This document shows, piece after piece, positions 1 through 5,512 of a stretch of DNA of 5,535 nucleotides. A model generated the notes under the pieces. The model had not been told where the DNA came from and did no database searches. It saw only the letters and a program-made list of their open reading frames with translations. The stretch's first letter is position 1. Each line of letters begins with the position of its first letter. The stretch comes from an uncultured Bacilli bacterium (GTDB lineage: Bacteria; Bacillota_I; Bacilli_A; RFN20; CAG-826), in NCBI GenBank assembly GCA_944358755.1, contig CALVRY010000075.1, positions 1-5,535 on the forward strand, in the 5' to 3' direction. Both the position numbers and the translations under genes were made by a program.

Positions 1-942
1 TTAAGCAATGTTTTATTTATTTGTACTGCAAATAATATTGAAAACATTCCTGCTCCATTACTTGATAGATTAGAATTGATTCATGTTCCTAGTTATACCG
101 CAATTGATAAACTTTACATTGCAAAAGATTTCTTAATTAAGAAAGAACTTGAAGCTAACGGACTTAAAGAAAATTCAATAAAATTCGATGATGATGCTAT
201 TTATTACATTATTGATCGCTATACTAGAGAAGCTGGTGTTAGAAGTTTAGAAAGATGTATTGCAAGCGTCATTAGAAAAGTTATTGTTGAAAAAGTTAGT
301 GAAGGCTCTGATGGAAATTTCGATGTTACAATTGCTGAAAAAGATATTAATAAATATCTTGGAGTTGAACCTTTCGATTCTGCAACAAAAGAAAAAGGCA
401 AACAAATTGGTGTTGTAACAGGTCTTGCTTATACTGATTATGGAGGAGACATTTTACCAATCGAAGTTAACTATTTCACAGGTAAAGGACGCCTTGTTTT
501 AACTGGAAAATTAGGCGATGTTATGAAAGAAAGCTGTGAAATTGCTCTAGATTATGTTAAAGCAAACGCAGAAAAATATCATATTGATTCAAAAATCTTT
601 GAAAATAATGATATTCACGTTCACGTGCCAGAAGGTGCTATTCCAAAAGATGGACCAAGTGCTGGAGTTGCAATAACTTGTGCGATTATTTCTGCTTTAA
701 GTAAGATTCCAGTTAGTGGAGATATTGCAATGACGGGCGAAGTAACTTTAAGAGGAAATGCTTTACCAATTGGTGGATTAAGAGAAAAATCACTTGCAGC
801 TATGAGAAGTGGTATTAAAAAGATTATTATTCCTGATGGTAATAAGCACAATGTTACCGAACTTCCTAAAGAAGTTACTGATAAACTTAAAATTGTATTT
901 ATGAAAAACGTAGATGATGCATGTAAAGTCATCTTTAAATAA
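1..942 (+). CDS. lon: ATP-dependent protease Lon, C-terminal part (5' end outside window)
   Basis: Lon is a cytoplasmic AAA+ serine protease that degrades misfolded and regulatory proteins. The reading frame is open from base 1, so the gene begins upstream; 313 residues are visible of a protein that is usually about 770-810. The first codons encode the end of the AAA+ core, including the ANN...IPAPLLDR segment whose Arg (codon 23) is the expected arginine finger. A sensor-2 type GVRSLER motif follows, with its Arg at codon 81. The protease domain has the catalytic Ser in DGPSAG (codon 220, bases 658-660) and the catalytic Lys in GGLREK (codon 263, bases 787-789). The 43-residue spacing equals that of E. 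coli S679-K722. The ATT at 76 is not the true start, because clear Lon sequence precedes it. The gene ends in TAA, 3 bases before engB, which suggests cotranscription. Identification is firm; only the N-terminal and Walker regions are unseen. Confidence 0.97.
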   Translation, partial: LSNVLFICTANNIENIPAPLLDRLELIHVPSYTAIDKLYIAKDFLIKKELEANGLKENSIKFDDDAIYYIIDRYTREAGVRSLERCIASVIRKVIVEKVSEGSDGNFDVTIAEKDINKYLGVEPFDSATKEKGKQIGVVTGLAYTDYGGDILPIEVNYFTGKGRLVLTGKLGDVMKESCEIALDYVKANAEKYHIDSKIFENNDIHVHVPEGAIPKDGPSAGVAITCAIISALSKIPVSGDIAMTGEVTLRGNALPIGGLREKSLAAMRSGIKKIIIPDGNKHNVTELPKEVTDKLKIVFMKNVDDACKVIFK

Positions 943-945
943 AAA

Positions 946-1548
946 ATGGAAGAATATTACTTTAACAAAGCAAAATTCGTAAAAAGTATAACTGACGTCA
1001 AAGAAGCACCAGAGGAATATAACTCCTCGGTGCTTTTTGTCGGTAAAAGTAATGTTGGTAAATCAAGCCTCATTAATGCTTTAACAAACTCTAAAAAACT
1101 TGCTTATACTAGTTCAAAACCAGGACATACTCGACTTTTAAATTATTATTCAGTTGAAGACAAGTTTTATCTTGTTGACTGTCCAGGGTATGGTTTTTCA
1201 ACTAAAAAAGATTTAGATTACAAATTTTATGGAGATATGGTTGAAGGCTTTTTTACTGACAATAAAAGTTTAAAACTTGTTGTGTTTTTGTTAGATTCTA
1301 GGCACGAACCAACCGATGATGATTTAGATTTTTATAACTTTTTGCTCTCATTTAAATATCGATTTGTAATTTGTATGACAAAATGCGACAAATTAAATAT
1401 GTCAATGAGATCAAAAATCTATAAAAATTTAGAAAATAAATTAAATTTTGATACAAAAAAATATGCACCTTTATTAGTATCGATTAATGACAAAAAAAGT
1501 ATTAAAATCTTAAAAGATTTTATTAATAAGAGTTTAGTGGAGGGCTAA
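946..1548 (+). CDS. engB: Ribosome biogenesis GTPase EngB/YsxC
   Basis: A 200-residue TRAFAC-class GTPase of the EngB/YihA/YsxC family, normally about 195-210 residues. Family members act in late 50S subunit assembly and are essential in many bacteria. Visible motifs are the G1 P-loop GKSNVGKS (residues 33-40), the G2 Thr in GHTRLLNYY (T62), G3 DCPGYG (78-83) and G4 TKCDK (145-149). The G5 region, near VSINDKKS (178-185), departs from the usual SA/SS form. The start follows the lon stop by 3 bases and has no recognisable Shine-Dalgarno sequence, so translation is probably coupled to lon. The start is placed here because the N-terminal length before the P-loop fits the family. The stop lies 2 bases before valS. 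The 5' coding region contains a strong terminator-like hairpin (1001-1038) covering residues 19-31. lon-ysxC adjacency is also known in B. subtilis, which supports the call. Confidence 0.95.
   Translation: MEEYYFNKAKFVKSITDVKEAPEEYNSSVLFVGKSNVGKSSLINALTNSKKLAYTSSKPGHTRLLNYYSVEDKFYLVDCPGYGFSTKKDLDYKFYGDMVEGFFTDNKSLKLVVFLLDSRHEPTDDDLDFYNFLLSFKYRFVICMTKCDKLNMSMRSKIYKNLENKLNFDTKKYAPLLVSINDKKSIKILKDFINKSLVEG
1001..1038 (+). terminator. Terminator-like hairpin inside the 5' coding part of engB
   Basis: The left arm 1004-1016 pairs with the right arm 1024-1035 in 12 Watson-Crick pairs with one bulged A (1011) and a 7-base loop (1017-1023). A run of five T (1034-1038) closes the 3' side, and A residues at 1001-1002 can pair with it. 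This has the form of a rho-independent terminator, yet it lies 55-93 bases after the engB start codon. Several codons in the arms are uncommon in this gene (gag, tcc, tcg, gtg), which suggests the base sequence is constrained beyond the protein. It could terminate lon transcripts, attenuate engB-valS when engB is not being translated, or be fortuitous. The structure is directly visible; the function is inferred. Confidence 0.45.
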
Positions 1549-1550
1549 AT

Positions 1551-4148
1551 ATGGCTTTAGATAAGAAATACGATTTTAAAAAAATCGAAGAAGGTAAATA
1601 CGAAAATTGGAAAAATAAAGGTTATTTTAAGGCTGGAGATATTTCTAAAGCTCGTTTTTCAATGGTTATTCCTCCTCCAAACGTTACTGGTAAATTACAT
1701 ATTGGCCACTCAATTGATAACACTATTCAAGATATTACTTGTAGATATAAAAAAGCGAAAGGATTCGATGTTTTATATCTACCTGGAGTAGACCATGCAG
1801 GTATTGCAACCCAAGCTAAAGTTGACGCAAAACTCGTTTCAGAAGGCACAAATCGTTTCAAAATTGGTAGAGAAGCTTTCTTAAAAGAATGCTACGCATG
1901 GAAAGAAGCTTATAGTGATACAATCCATGAACAATGGGCAAAAATGGGGATAATGGTCGATTATTCTCGTGAAAGATTTACTCTTGATGAAGGTTGCATT
2001 AAAGCGGTTAATAAAGTTTTCATCACTTTATATAACGAAGGACTCATTTATAGAGGTGAGAGAATCGTTAATTATGATCCAGTCATGAAAACTGCTTTAA
2101 GTAATATTGAAATCGTCTATAAAGAAGATGAAGGTGAATTTTATTACTTTAAATATCCATTTGTAAAAGATAAAAATCGTTATTTAACTATCGCAACAAC
2201 ACGTCCTGAAACAATGTTTGGCGATGTTTGCGTAGTAGTAAACCCAAAAGATAAGAGATATCTTGGTGTGATTGGCGAAAAAGTTATAAATCCAGCAAAT
2301 GGTGAAGAACTTCCTATTATTGCAGATGAATACGTTGATATTCAATTTGGAACTGGTGCTATGAAATGTACGCCAGCCCATGACCCTAACGATTTTAATA
2401 TTGGTAAGAAATATGGTTTAGAACATCCTGTTATTATGAATACAGATGGCACAATGACTGAAAAGTGTGGAAAATACGCAGGAATGGACCGTATGGAGTG
2501 TAGGAAAGAACTCCTTAAACAAATCGAAGCCGATGGTAATTTAATTAAAATTGAACATATTAAGCACCAAGTTGGACACTCCGAAAGAAGCGATGCAGTA
2601 GTTGAACCTATCCTTTCTAAGCAATGGTTCATCAAAATGAAACCGCTTGCTGATAGAGTTTTAGAAAATCAAAATACTGATGGTAAAGTTAATTTCTTCC
2701 CAAAACGTTTTGAAAAAGTTTTGAAACAATGGATGTCAAATTGTGATGATTGGTGTATCTCAAGACAATTGTGGTGGGGTCATCGAATACCAGTTTACTA
2801 CTCGAAAACCACTAATAATATACTAGTTACCGACCAAAAACCTACTGATATGGAAAATTGGGTTCAAGATGAAGATGTTTTAGACACTTGGTTCTCTAGT
2901 GCCTTATGGCCTTTTGAAACATTAGGTTGGCCAGATGAAACACCAGATTTTAAGAGATATTATCCATTAGATTGTATGGTCACTGGTTATGATATTATCT
3001 TCTTCTGGGTTGCAAGAATGGTTTTCCAAGGATTGCATTTCACAGACAAAGCTCCATTTAAAGATGTCATTATCCATGGAATCGTTAGAGATTCTCAAGG
3101 AAGAAAAATGTCAAAATCTTTAGGAAATGGTGTTGATCCGATTGATGTAATTAATAAATATGGTGTCGATAGTTTAAGATATTTCCTTGCAACAACAGCA
3201 TCTCCTGGTCAAGACATGAGATATAGCGAAGAGAAAGTTAAAGCTGCAAGCAATTACTTAAATAAAATTTGGAATAGTGCAAGATTTATTTTAATGAATA
3301 TTCCTGAAAATTATTCCAATATTGATGCTAAAAATATCGATAAAAAGCGCTTAAATTTAGTTGATAAATATATCTTAACTAAACTTGAAAATGTTATTAA
3401 ACGCATTACTAAAGCGATGGATGCTTATGAATATGGTATTGCTAGCGACTTACTTTATAACTTTGTTTATGATGATTATTGTTCATTCTACTTAGAAATG
3501 ACAAAAGTTAGTTTAAAAGATGAAAATGGCTATCTTGAAGGTACATATTTCACACTTTTATATACTTTAAAAGCAATTTTAATGATGATTTATCCTTTCT
3601 CGCCATTTATTAGTGAAGAAATTTATACTAACTTACCGGTTCATAAAGAATCAATTATGTTAGAAAGTTATCCAGAATTTGATAAATCTTTGGTATTTAC
3701 TACATCAATTAAGAAAGTTGATGCATTAAAGGCAGCAATTGAAGCGATTAGGCAATATAAAGTTAACAATATGCTAGCTCCTAACGAAGCTTTAGAAATT
3801 TATGTGAGATCTTCATTCAAATTTAACGAATTAACCAAATATTTGGCTAGATATTCATTTGCTAAATCTTTAGAAGAAGTTAAAAACGATGTTAAAGGAA
3901 CAAGTAGTATTATTCTTCCAAATATCACCATTTTTGTTAAAGATAGCGTCGATAAAGAAGAAATTAAAGCTAAGTTGACTAAAGACTTAGAAAAAATTGC
4001 TTCAGAAATCAAACGTAGTGAAGGTATGCTTAACAATGAGAGATTTTTAGCTAAAGCTCCTAAAGATAAAATTGAGAGTGAAAAGCAAAAATATGAGCTT
4101 TATAAGACTCAATTCGAAGAAATTTCAAAAAAATTGAAAAATATTTAA
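1551..4148 (+). CDS. valS: Valyl-tRNA synthetase (class Ia)
   Basis: A cytoplasmic enzyme that charges tRNA-Val with valine using ATP and edits misactivated threonine. The 865 residues match the usual 860-950. The catalytic Rossmann core carries the HIGH motif (residues 50-53, in PPPNVTGKLHIGH) and KMSKS (519-523). The CP1 editing domain, roughly 190-345, shows TTRPETMFGD (216-225) and the GTGAMKCTPAHDPNDF block (267-282). DWCISRQLWWGHRIP (400-413) is a typical ValRS signature. The anticodon-binding helical domain follows from about 600. A C-terminal charged coiled-coil arm (about 800-865) with NNERFLAKAP separates ValRS from IleRS and LeuRS. A strong Shine-Dalgarno GGAGGG (1539-1544) lies 6 bases before the ATG, inside the last engB codons. 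There is no T-box leader; the gene depends on upstream transcription unless a promoter lies within engB. All 14 Trp codons are TGG. The gene is intact. Confidence 0.98.
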   Translation: MALDKKYDFKKIEEGKYENWKNKGYFKAGDISKARFSMVIPPPNVTGKLHIGHSIDNTIQDITCRYKKAKGFDVLYLPGVDHAGIATQAKVDAKLVSEGTNRFKIGREAFLKECYAWKEAYSDTIHEQWAKMGIMVDYSRERFTLDEGCIKAVNKVFITLYNEGLIYRGERIVNYDPVMKTALSNIEIVYKEDEGEFYYFKYPFVKDKNRYLTIATTRPETMFGDVCVVVNPKDKRYLGVIGEKVINPANGEELPIIADEYVDIQFGTGAMKCTPAHDPNDFNIGKKYGLEHPVIMNTDGTMTEKCGKYAGMDRMECRKELLKQIEADGNLIKIEHIKHQVGHSERSDAVVEPILSKQWFIKMKPLADRVLENQNTDGKVNFFPKRFEKVLKQWMSNCDDWCISRQLWWGHRIPVYYSKTTNNILVTDQKPTDMENWVQDEDVLDTWFSSALWPFETLGWPDETPDFKRYYPLDCMVTGYDIIFFWVARMVFQGLHFTDKAPFKDVIIHGIVRDSQGRKMSKSLGNGVDPIDVINKYGVDSLRYFLATTASPGQDMRYSEEKVKAASNYLNKIWNSARFILMNIPENYSNIDAKNIDKKRLNLVDKYILTKLENVIKRITKAMDAYEYGIASDLLYNFVYDDYCSFYLEMTKVSLKDENGYLEGTYFTLLYTLKAILMMIYPFSPFISEEIYTNLPVHKESIMLESYPEFDKSLVFTTSIKKVDALKAAIEAIRQYKVNNMLAPNEALEIYVRSSFKFNELTKYLARYSFAKSLEEVKNDVKGTSSIILPNITIFVKDSVDKEEIKAKLTKDLEKIASEIKRSEGMLNNERFLAKAPKDKIESEKQKYELYKTQFEEISKKLKNI

Positions 4149-4172
4149 AAAATTTTTAACAAAATTCAAATT

Positions 4173-4205
4173 GACCTCCTTCGTATTATATGAAAGGAGG
4201 TTTTT
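4173..4205 (+). terminator. Probable valS terminator hairpin that also sequesters a Shine-Dalgarno
   Basis: Bases 4174-4181 pair perfectly with 4194-4201 (8 pairs). The stem continues above a bulged A (4193) through 4182-4185 with 4189-4192, including one G-T wobble, to a 3-base loop (4186-4188). G4173 can wobble-pair with T4202. Five T follow (4201-4205). It lies 24 bases after the valS stop, so a rho-independent terminator is the simple reading. The 5' arm ACCTCCTT is identical to the anti-Shine-Dalgarno core at the 3' end of 16S rRNA. The 3' arm holds the ribosome binding site of the next small gene, so in any transcript that passes through, the hairpin would mask that site. Confidence 0.75.
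4194..4200 (+). promoter_or_regulatory. Ribosome binding site of the 61-codon gene, buried in a hairpin arm
   Basis: AAGGAGG is a complete Shine-Dalgarno sequence placed 7 bases before the GTG at 4208. It is the strongest such site in the window and is the main reason to accept a GTG start. Every base of it is paired in the hairpin 4174-4201, so access probably requires opening of that structure. Confidence 0.7.
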
Positions 4206-4207
4206 AA

Positions 4208-4393
4208 GTGGGAAATAAGATTCCTTTATCTCAAAGTGAACTTTGTGAAACACGATGTGGGGAAACTATTACTTTGTCAGCGGTTATGGCGGTAATGGCG
4301 ATTGCTTTAGTTGCGGTAGCAATCTATAAACTGTTTTATACCGATGATGGAACAATACAACTCCCAGGTGGTTACAAGTTTCAACGGAAATAA
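4208..4393 (+). CDS. Small single-helix membrane peptide with a degenerate double-glycine-type leader
   Basis: I do not recognise this 61-residue protein as a named family. Residues 7-18 (LSQSELCETRCG) match, position by position, the double-glycine leader pattern LSxxELxxIxGG of peptides exported by C39-peptidase ABC transporters. Cys17 stands where the first Gly is expected and Thr15 where Ile is common. A hydrophobic helix rich in Ala, Val and Met follows (about 21-40). The tail has Asp46-Asp47, then LPGGYKF (52-58) and a basic end (RK). Start choice: GTG with a perfect Shine-Dalgarno at 7 bases. GC is about 39% by my count, higher than neighbouring genes in sampled lines, and four of its six Ala codons are GCG. 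No promoter of its own is evident, and no transporter, immunity or modification gene is in view. It may be a bacteriocin-like or signalling peptide, an eroded relative of one, or an unrelated small membrane protein. That it is a real gene is likely; its function is unknown. Confidence 0.65.
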   Translation: MGNKIPLSQSELCETRCGETITLSAVMAVMAIALVAVAIYKLFYTDDGTIQLPGGYKFQRK

Positions 4394-4427
4394 ACATTAA
4401 TATTCTTTCTACAACTAACATTAGTAC

Positions 4428-4455
4428 TTGATTATTGTTTTTAAAATAGTATACT
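4428..4455 (+). promoter_or_regulatory. Predicted sigma-A promoter of the rplU-prp-rpmA operon
   Basis: A -35 box TTGATT (4428-4433) and a -10 box TATACT (4450-4455) are separated by 16 bases. Each differs from consensus (TTGACA, TATAAT) at few positions. The predicted start, about 4460-4462, falls exactly at the first paired bases of the L21-type leader, which supports both calls. It lies in the gap between the small peptide gene and rplU, and ordinary ribosomal protein operons carry such promoters. Confidence 0.75.
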
Positions 4456-4460
4456 AAATA

Positions 4461-4541
4461 GCGTTGTAACCCGTTTTTGGTACAACCGCATTAAAAAGGT
4501 CCCTAAAATTCTTAAAAGAATTACCTTAAGAGCGAGTAATT
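4461..4541 (+). promoter_or_regulatory. L21-type ribosomal protein leader RNA (cis-regulatory)
   Basis: This untranslated leader precedes rplU and resembles the Firmicutes L21 leader family, from memory of its conserved AGGTCCC and TTAAGAGCGA segments (here 4497-4503 and 4526-4535). The first hairpin pairs 4463-4468 with 4481-4486, extended by CC 4470-4471 with GG 4479-4480, with a T-rich loop. The flanking GC 4461-4462 can pair with 4488-4489. The second element pairs AAGGT (4496-4500) with ACCTT (4523-4527). Inside it is a one-sided internal bulge (about 4501-4506) and a hairpin 4507-4512 with 4517-4522. Such leaders are thought to allow feedback control of L21-L27 operons by a ribosomal protein. 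The pairing is seen directly; the family assignment rests on recall and context. Confidence 0.8.
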
Positions 4542-4551
4542 ATTTGAAAAT

Positions 4552-4556
4552 GGAGG
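4552..4556 (+). promoter_or_regulatory. Ribosome binding site that fixes the rplU start
   Basis: GGAGG lies 8 bases before the ATG at 4565. The in-frame upstream candidates TTG 4544 and ATG 4550 have no such site; the ATG at 4550 would overlap it. The ATG at 4565 gives the canonical L21 beginning MYAII. Confidence 0.85.
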
Positions 4557-4564
4557 CATATTTA

Positions 4565-4876
4565 ATGTACGCAATAATTTTATCTGGTGGAAAGCAACTT
4601 AAAGTTGAAGTCGGACAAAAGATTTATGTTGAAAAATTAAATGTTGAAGCTGGAAGCAGCTATACATTTGACAATGTACTCTTAGTTAGCGATAAAACAG
4701 TAGTTACTGGTAATCCAACAATTAAAGGCGCTACAGTCGTGGCAAAAGTTGAAAAACAAGGTTTAGGCAAAAAGATCCATGTCTATAAATACAAAGCTAA
4801 GACAACTTATCATAGAACCATTGGACACAGACAACCTTATACTTGTTTAACAATCGAAAGTATAAACTTAAAATAA
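4565..4876 (+). CDS. rplU: 50S ribosomal protein L21
   Basis: L21 is a 23S rRNA-binding protein of the large ribosomal subunit. The product is 103 residues, the standard size. Recognisable segments are the start MYAIILSGGKQ, the VEKLNVEAG strand, the VAKVEKQGLGKKIHVYKYK core, and the RNA-binding C-terminal GHRQPYT followed by a short basic end. The ATG at 4565 is chosen over the in-frame TTG 4544 and ATG 4550 because it has a proper Shine-Dalgarno and gives the family N-terminus. It is the first gene of a three-gene operon behind the promoter at 4428-4455 and the L21-type leader, and is followed 19 bases later by prp. Expression is probably autoregulated through the leader. The gene is intact with no unusual residues. 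Confidence 0.98.
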   Translation: MYAIILSGGKQLKVEVGQKIYVEKLNVEAGSSYTFDNVLLVSDKTVVTGNPTIKGATVVAKVEKQGLGKKIHVYKYKAKTTYHRTIGHRQPYTCLTIESINLK

Positions 4877-4895
4877 TAGGAATACATTTACAAAA

Positions 4896-5204
4896 ATGAT
4901 TAAAATCAATTTTTTAGAGACAGACGGTCGAGTGCTTAAACTAGAGGCCATTGGTCATGCTGATTACGATTGCCATGGTAAAGACATTGTTTGCAGCGCT
5001 GTAAGTGCAATCCTTGTAGGTGGTTGCAATGCATTAGAAAATCAAAAGGAATATTTTATTAATATCGCTGCGGGTAATTTAGTAATAGATACTAAAAATA
5101 AAATAACTCCTCATGATGAAATCGTAATGCGAACAGTACTTACTCAATTACAAACTATTGAAGAATCATATAAAGCATTTATCAAAGTATCTAAAAAGTT
5201 GTAG
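4896..5204 (+). CDS. prp: Ribosomal-processing cysteine protease Prp (YsxB family)
   Basis: Prp removes the N-terminal extension of ribosomal protein L27 in Bacillota and related phyla, a step shown to be needed in Staphylococcus aureus. The protein has 102 residues; the family is about 105-115. The catalytic pair is visible as His21 in EAIGHADYD and Cys33 in GKDIVCSAVSA, at the expected 12-residue separation. The rest is a small alpha/beta fold ending in a basic helix. The gene sits in its classical place between rplU and rpmA. The only Shine-Dalgarno-like bases (AGGA, 4878-4881) are 14 bases from the ATG, so initiation may be weak, fitting a protease needed in smaller amounts than the ribosomal proteins. 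The stop is TAG, unlike the TAA of its neighbours. Confidence 0.95.
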   Translation: MIKINFLETDGRVLKLEAIGHADYDCHGKDIVCSAVSAILVGGCNALENQKEYFINIAAGNLVIDTKNKITPHDEIVMRTVLTQLQTIEESYKAFIKVSKKL

Positions 5205-5210
5205 AAAGGA
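5205..5210 (+). promoter_or_regulatory. Ribosome binding site that fixes the rpmA start
   Basis: AAAGGA lies directly after the prp stop. The ATG at 5210 overlaps it, and the ATG at 5213 is only 2 bases away. The third in-frame ATG, at 5219, has an 8-base spacing. This favours 5219 as the L27 start. Confidence 0.75.
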
Positions 5211-5218
5211 TGATGTTT

Positions 5219-5512
5219 ATGAATTTCAGTTTTAAACTTGATTTACAATTATTCGCATCACACAAAGGTGTTGGTAGTACTAAGAACGGTAGAGATTCTG
5301 CTGGTCGTAGACTTGGTGCTAAAAGAAGCGATGGTCAATTTTGTAAAGCAGGAATGATTATTTATAGACAACGCGGAACTAAAATCTATCCTGGTATTAA
5401 TACTAAAAAGGGTAGTGACGATACAATTTTTGCTACTAAAGCTGGTGTTGTAAAATATGAAAGAGTTGGCAAAAACAGAAAACGTGTTAGTGTATACGAA
5501 ATTGCTGCTTAA
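5219..5512 (+). CDS. rpmA: 50S ribosomal protein L27 precursor with Prp-cleavable N-terminus
   Basis: L27 is a large-subunit protein whose N-terminal tail reaches the peptidyl transferase centre. The precursor from ATG 5219 has 97 residues. It begins with a 12-residue extension ending LDLQLF, directly before ASHKGVGSTKNGRDS. By analogy with S. aureus and B. subtilis (LNLQFF or LDLQFF before A), Prp should cut between Phe12 and Ala13, leaving an 85-residue mature protein. Downstream signatures are RLGAKRSDGQF and IYRQRGTKIYPG, then DDTIFA and a C-terminal VSVYEIAA. Two upstream in-frame ATGs (5210, 5213) are less likely because of Shine-Dalgarno spacing; using them would add only 2-3 residues. 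It is the last gene in view of the rplU operon, and its processing enzyme is encoded immediately upstream. Confidence 0.97.
   Translation: MNFSFKLDLQLFASHKGVGSTKNGRDSAGRRLGAKRSDGQFCKAGMIIYRQRGTKIYPGINTKKGSDDTIFATKAGVVKYERVGKNRKRVSVYEIAA

Noticed and set aside
219..401. Open frame on the minus strand within lon
   Set aside because: It lies opposite strongly conserved Lon sequence, has no convincing start region, and its protein resembles nothing; it is a by-product of the coding strand.
621..932. 103-codon minus-strand open frame opposite the Lon protease domain
   Set aside because: The + strand here encodes the Lon catalytic Ser-Lys dyad; the reverse frame is a low-information shadow with no ribosome binding site.
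2184..2635. Two minus-strand open frames within valS
   Set aside because: They overlap the ValRS editing domain and each other and show no family signature.
3800..4036. Minus-strand open frame opposite the ValRS C-terminal arm
   Set aside because: Its hydrophobic, Leu/Ser-rich translation is the expected antisense product of a Lys/Glu-rich coiled coil.
4171..4189. TTGACC and TATTAT considered as promoter boxes for the small peptide gene
   Set aside because: The spacing is only about 7 bases, too short for a sigma-A promoter; both lie in the hairpin arms.
4544..4564. Seven-residue N-terminal extension of L21 starting at TTG 4544 or ATG 4550
   Set aside because: These starts would lie at or before the Shine-Dalgarno that serves ATG 4565, and the family N-terminus begins at MYAII.
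1..5512. Possible use of TGA as Trp (mycoplasma code)
   Set aside because: All 14 valS Trp codons are TGG and full-length genes need no TGA readthrough. TGA is also not used as a stop in the seven genes, so this is weak but consistent evidence for the standard bacterial code.
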